In this document: piece by piece, positions 61,805 to 64,000 of the stretch | Layout: the number at the start of each line of letters is the position of its first letter | Numbering within the stretch: position 1 is the first letter of the stretch | NCBI GenBank assembly: GCA_017408735.1 | Contig: JAFQUB010000027.1 | Coordinates: forward strand, 124,001 to 188,000 | Direction of reading: 5' to 3' | Source: Lachnospiraceae bacterium | GTDB taxonomy: Bacteria > Bacillota > Clostridia > Lachnospirales > Lachnospiraceae | Length of the DNA: 64,000 nucleotides | Notes under the pieces: model-generated | The model's database searches: none | The model's input: the letters and a program-made list of their open reading frames with translations, nothing else | What the model was told of the DNA's origin: nothing | Position numbers and translations under genes: made by a program

Positions 61805-64000
61805 TTGAAACCGGTAAGTTTAGTAATTAGTGCATGGGGACCTTATAAGGAAAAAGAAACCATCGATTTTAATAAATTAACGGAGCAAGGGGTATTTTTG
61901 ATTTCAGGTCCTACGGGAGCAGGAAAAACCACGATTTTTGATGCTATTACCTTTGCACTGTTTGGGGAAGTCAGCGGAAGTATTCGGGAAAAAGATAGTG
62001 TGCGAAGCGATTTTGCCCGTGAAGAAGTGGGGACATATGTGGATTTTATATTTACCCATAGGGGGCAGCAGTATGAAATAGAACGAAATCCAAAGTACAA
62101 TCGTCCGAAAAAGCGAGGAAGTGGCTTGGTGGCAGTAAAGGAAAGTGCTGTTTTAAAAAGTGATGATGAAGTACTGGCAGAGGGAAGTAAAGAAGTTACA
62201 GGTAAAGTAGAGGAGATATTATCATTAAATTATAAGCAGTTTACCCAGATTAGTATGCTGGCTCAAGGGGAATTCCAAAAGCTGTTGACTTCCAATGGAA
62301 GTGAACGAACGAAGATTTTCCGAAATCTGTTTCATACGGAAATATGCGAAAATCTGCAAAATGCTCTTTCTGAGCGAAGCCGGTCATTATATGGTCAGGT
62401 AAAAGATAATCAGGCAAGGACAGAGGAAATTCTGGCCCATATACTGTGTCAGGAGGAGCGATGGACAGAACTGGTTAAGCAGGAAAATCCTAATATGGAA
62501 GCCATTAATGAGTATTTGGAAGAGTATTTGCAGGAAACAAAGATACAAAGGGACGAGGCGAAAAAGCAATGGGAAAAGGTGTCCCAAAAGACAAAAAAGC
62601 TGTATGGAGAAAAGGAAGAAGGGAAACGGCTGGAAATATTGAAGCAGCGTTTAGCAGAAGCAGAGGAAGGATTAAAAAAATTAAAGGATCAAAGCACAGA
62701 ATATGAACAGTGGAAGGATAATTTAAAAACCGCAGAACAGGCGGAAAGCGTATTCCTGAAAGAAGCAGAATATGTATCCGGTGAAAAAGAATATAACAAA
62801 CGGGCTAACGCATGGAAACAGCTGTTGGAGCAGGAAGAACAGTCCAAAGTACAGCTACAACAATGGACAGAACAATACGATAAGGCAAAACAGCAAAAAG
62901 AAATTATTGTGCAGCTGGAAGATTTATTGCGAAACATGGCAGAGAAGCAAAAATGGGTGAAAGAGCTGGAGGAAGCAGAAGGGGAACTAAAAAAAGCACA
63001 GCAGAGTTTTCTGGAAAAGCAAAAGAGGAAGGAACAGGCAAAGGAAGTTTATGAAAATGCAGAAGCAACCTATAAGTTGGCTACGGCAGGTCTGCTGGCA
63101 AGAGATTTAACCGAAGGAAAACCATGTCCGGTTTGTGGTTCTATTCATCATCCGGAAAAAGCAAGGTTAAGTCAGGAAATACCGGAACAGTCTTATATAG
63201 AGCAGTTGAAAAACGCTCTGGAATGTTTTGCGAGGGAAGAGAACGAAGCCCATGGACAGGCGGCGGCAGCCAATTCTAAAAAAGAAATGATAGAAAAAAA
63301 GATGGAAGAAATTCAGTTAGACATAACTAACGATGAGTTGAGTCAAGTATTTTTAGAAAAGAGCCGGGAGAAGGGAAAATTAACAAAAGAAGTGGAAGAA
63401 ACCCAGGAAAATTTCCAAAAAGCCCAGACAAGATACAATCATGTAATCAGTGTAAAAGGTGTTCAGGAGAAAGAATTGCAGGAGCAGAAGGAAAAGAAAG
63501 AACTGTATTATAAAGAGTATCAGAAGAAATTAAAGGAAAGTGGTTTTACTAACGAAGAAGAATTTCAAAAGGTAAAAGAAATTTGTGGCAAAAAGGAGCA
63601 GTATAGAAAACAAATAAAAGATTATGAAGAACAAAAGCTTCGATATGAGGAACGGAAAGAAAACTGTAAGAAAGAGTTGAAAGGCAAAAAAACACTGAAT
63701 TATCAGGAAATTCTTGAAAAACTCCAGACAGCAGAAGCAGAGGAAAAGGAACTTCGAAATACCTTTGGAACTCTGCAACAACAGTACGATAACAATAAAC
63801 GATTCTGGAGAGATTTTAAAGAAAAGCAGAAAGAAATGGAAGAAATTCGGGGAGAATACGGGAAAGTCAGTCGGATGGAACAGCTGACCAAAGGGCGCAA
63901 CCGGAGAAATCTTGTGTTTGAACAATATGTATTATCCAATTATTTTGATGAAATTCTCAATGCGGCAAATCAGAGATTAAGTCATATGAGTGGTGGACGT
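61805..64000 (+). CDS. sbcC: SbcCD ATPase subunit C (partial, runs off the window)
   Basis: Rad50-type SMC ATPase, partner of SbcD; the frame is open for 732 codons to the window edge. Walker A SGPTGAGKTTIFDAI is near residue 35, then FTQISMLAQGEFQKL near 148, a long coiled coil with the zinc hook KPCPVCGSIHHP (Cys441, Cys444) and the returning coil. The window ends in the C-terminal lobe at RLSHMSGGR, just before the ABC signature region. The start is TTG after GGAAGGAGGAAGG. Confidence 0.93.
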   Translation, partial: MKPVSLVISAWGPYKEKETIDFNKLTEQGVFLISGPTGAGKTTIFDAITFALFGEVSGSIREKDSVRSDFAREEVGTYVDFIFTHRGQQYEIERNPKYNRPKKRGSGLVAVKESAVLKSDDEVLAEGSKEVTGKVEEILSLNYKQFTQISMLAQGEFQKLLTSNGSERTKIFRNLFHTEICENLQNALSERSRSLYGQVKDNQARTEEILAHILCQEERWTELVKQENPNMEAINEYLEEYLQETKIQRDEAKKQWEKVSQKTKKLYGEKEEGKRLEILKQRLAEAEEGLKKLKDQSTEYEQWKDNLKTAEQAESVFLKEAEYVSGEKEYNKRANAWKQLLEQEEQSKVQLQQWTEQYDKAKQQKEIIVQLEDLLRNMAEKQKWVKELEEAEGELKKAQQSFLEKQKRKEQAKEVYENAEATYKLATAGLLARDLTEGKPCPVCGSIHHPEKARLSQEIPEQSYIEQLKNALECFAREENEAHGQAAAANSKKEMIEKKMEEIQLDITNDELSQVFLEKSREKGKLTKEVEETQENFQKAQTRYNHVISVKGVQEKELQEQKEKKELYYKEYQKKLKESGFTNEEEFQKVKEICGKKEQYRKQIKDYEEQKLRYEERKENCKKELKGKKTLNYQEILEKLQTAEAEEKELRNTFGTLQQQYDNNKRFWRDFKEKQKEMEEIRGEYGKVSRMEQLTKGRNRRNLVFEQYVLSNYFDEILNAANQRLSHMSGGR

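Noticed and set aside
1..64000. Search for insertion sequences, prophage genes, integrase/attachment sites and CRISPR arrays
   Set aside because: No transposase, recombinase, phage structural gene or spaced direct repeats were recognised in either strand.

Overview
The window looks like the chromosome of an anaerobic, spore-forming, AT-rich Firmicute, most likely a gut-type Lachnospiraceae or close relative. The evidence is the sporulation sigma factor genes sigH and spoIIAA-spoIIAB-sigF, a clostridial-type small acid-soluble spore protein, three T-box leaders, an iron-only-hydrogenase-like sensor, AddAB instead of RecBCD, and family combinations typical of that group (DUF6465, HAAS/DUF1700, DUF2225, BspA-type LRR proteins). 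Nearly all genes are on the + strand. I see no insertion sequence, prophage, CRISPR array or rRNA. There is one tRNA gene (Thr, anticodon GGT).

Layout. 1-7.3 kb: a DUF2298 membrane protein, then a T-box (probable Asn specifier) controlling aspS-gatC-gatA-gatB, the indirect Asn-tRNA route. 7.3-12 kb: a minus-strand hydrogenase-like/chemoreceptor fusion, exonuclease III, tRNA-Thr and a secreted LRR protein. 12-19.3 kb: ispF and an Eis-like acetyltransferase, then a Cys T-box followed by an almost gapless run cysE-cysS-mrnC-rlmB-sigH-LCP ligase. 19.4-26.4 kb: addB-addA. 26.7-30.9 kb: a compact Tad/Flp-like secretion locus (ATPase, one platform protein, then six small single-span proteins, several with a shared Tyr-Gly motif at residues 8-9 and no leader peptide). 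31-37.6 kb: two secreted repeat proteins. 37.6-39.8 kb: a PadR-HAAS-DUF4097-PspC envelope-stress type operon. 39.9-43.8 kb: SASP, a two-gene SUF-like pair (SmsC/SmsB type) and a glycogen debranching enzyme. 43.9-45.5 kb: an AT-rich two-gene island (secreted DUF6973 protein and a lipoprotein). 45.5-50.3 kb: Val T-box, valS, folC and a 47-aa overlapping ORF. 50.3-64 kb: a TPR membrane protein, spoIIA operon, GH13 enzyme, glnS, DUF2225, MocR-like regulator, DUF6465 protein, a small membrane protein and sbcD-sbcC (sbcC runs off the end).

How it fits together. Both glnS and gatCAB are present, so GatCAB is probably devoted mainly to Asn-tRNA formation with the archaeal-type AspRS; the probable Asn specifier in the leader agrees. 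The Cys leader sits upstream of a run that ends in sigH, linking cysteine charging and a sporulation sigma factor on paper. The best candidate for an under-described system is the Tad-like locus with apparently leaderless pilin-like subunits and no visible prepilin peptidase. The hydrogenase-chemoreceptor fusion and the secreted DUF6973/lipoprotein pair come next. All function calls are from reading sequence and family memory; no database search was run.
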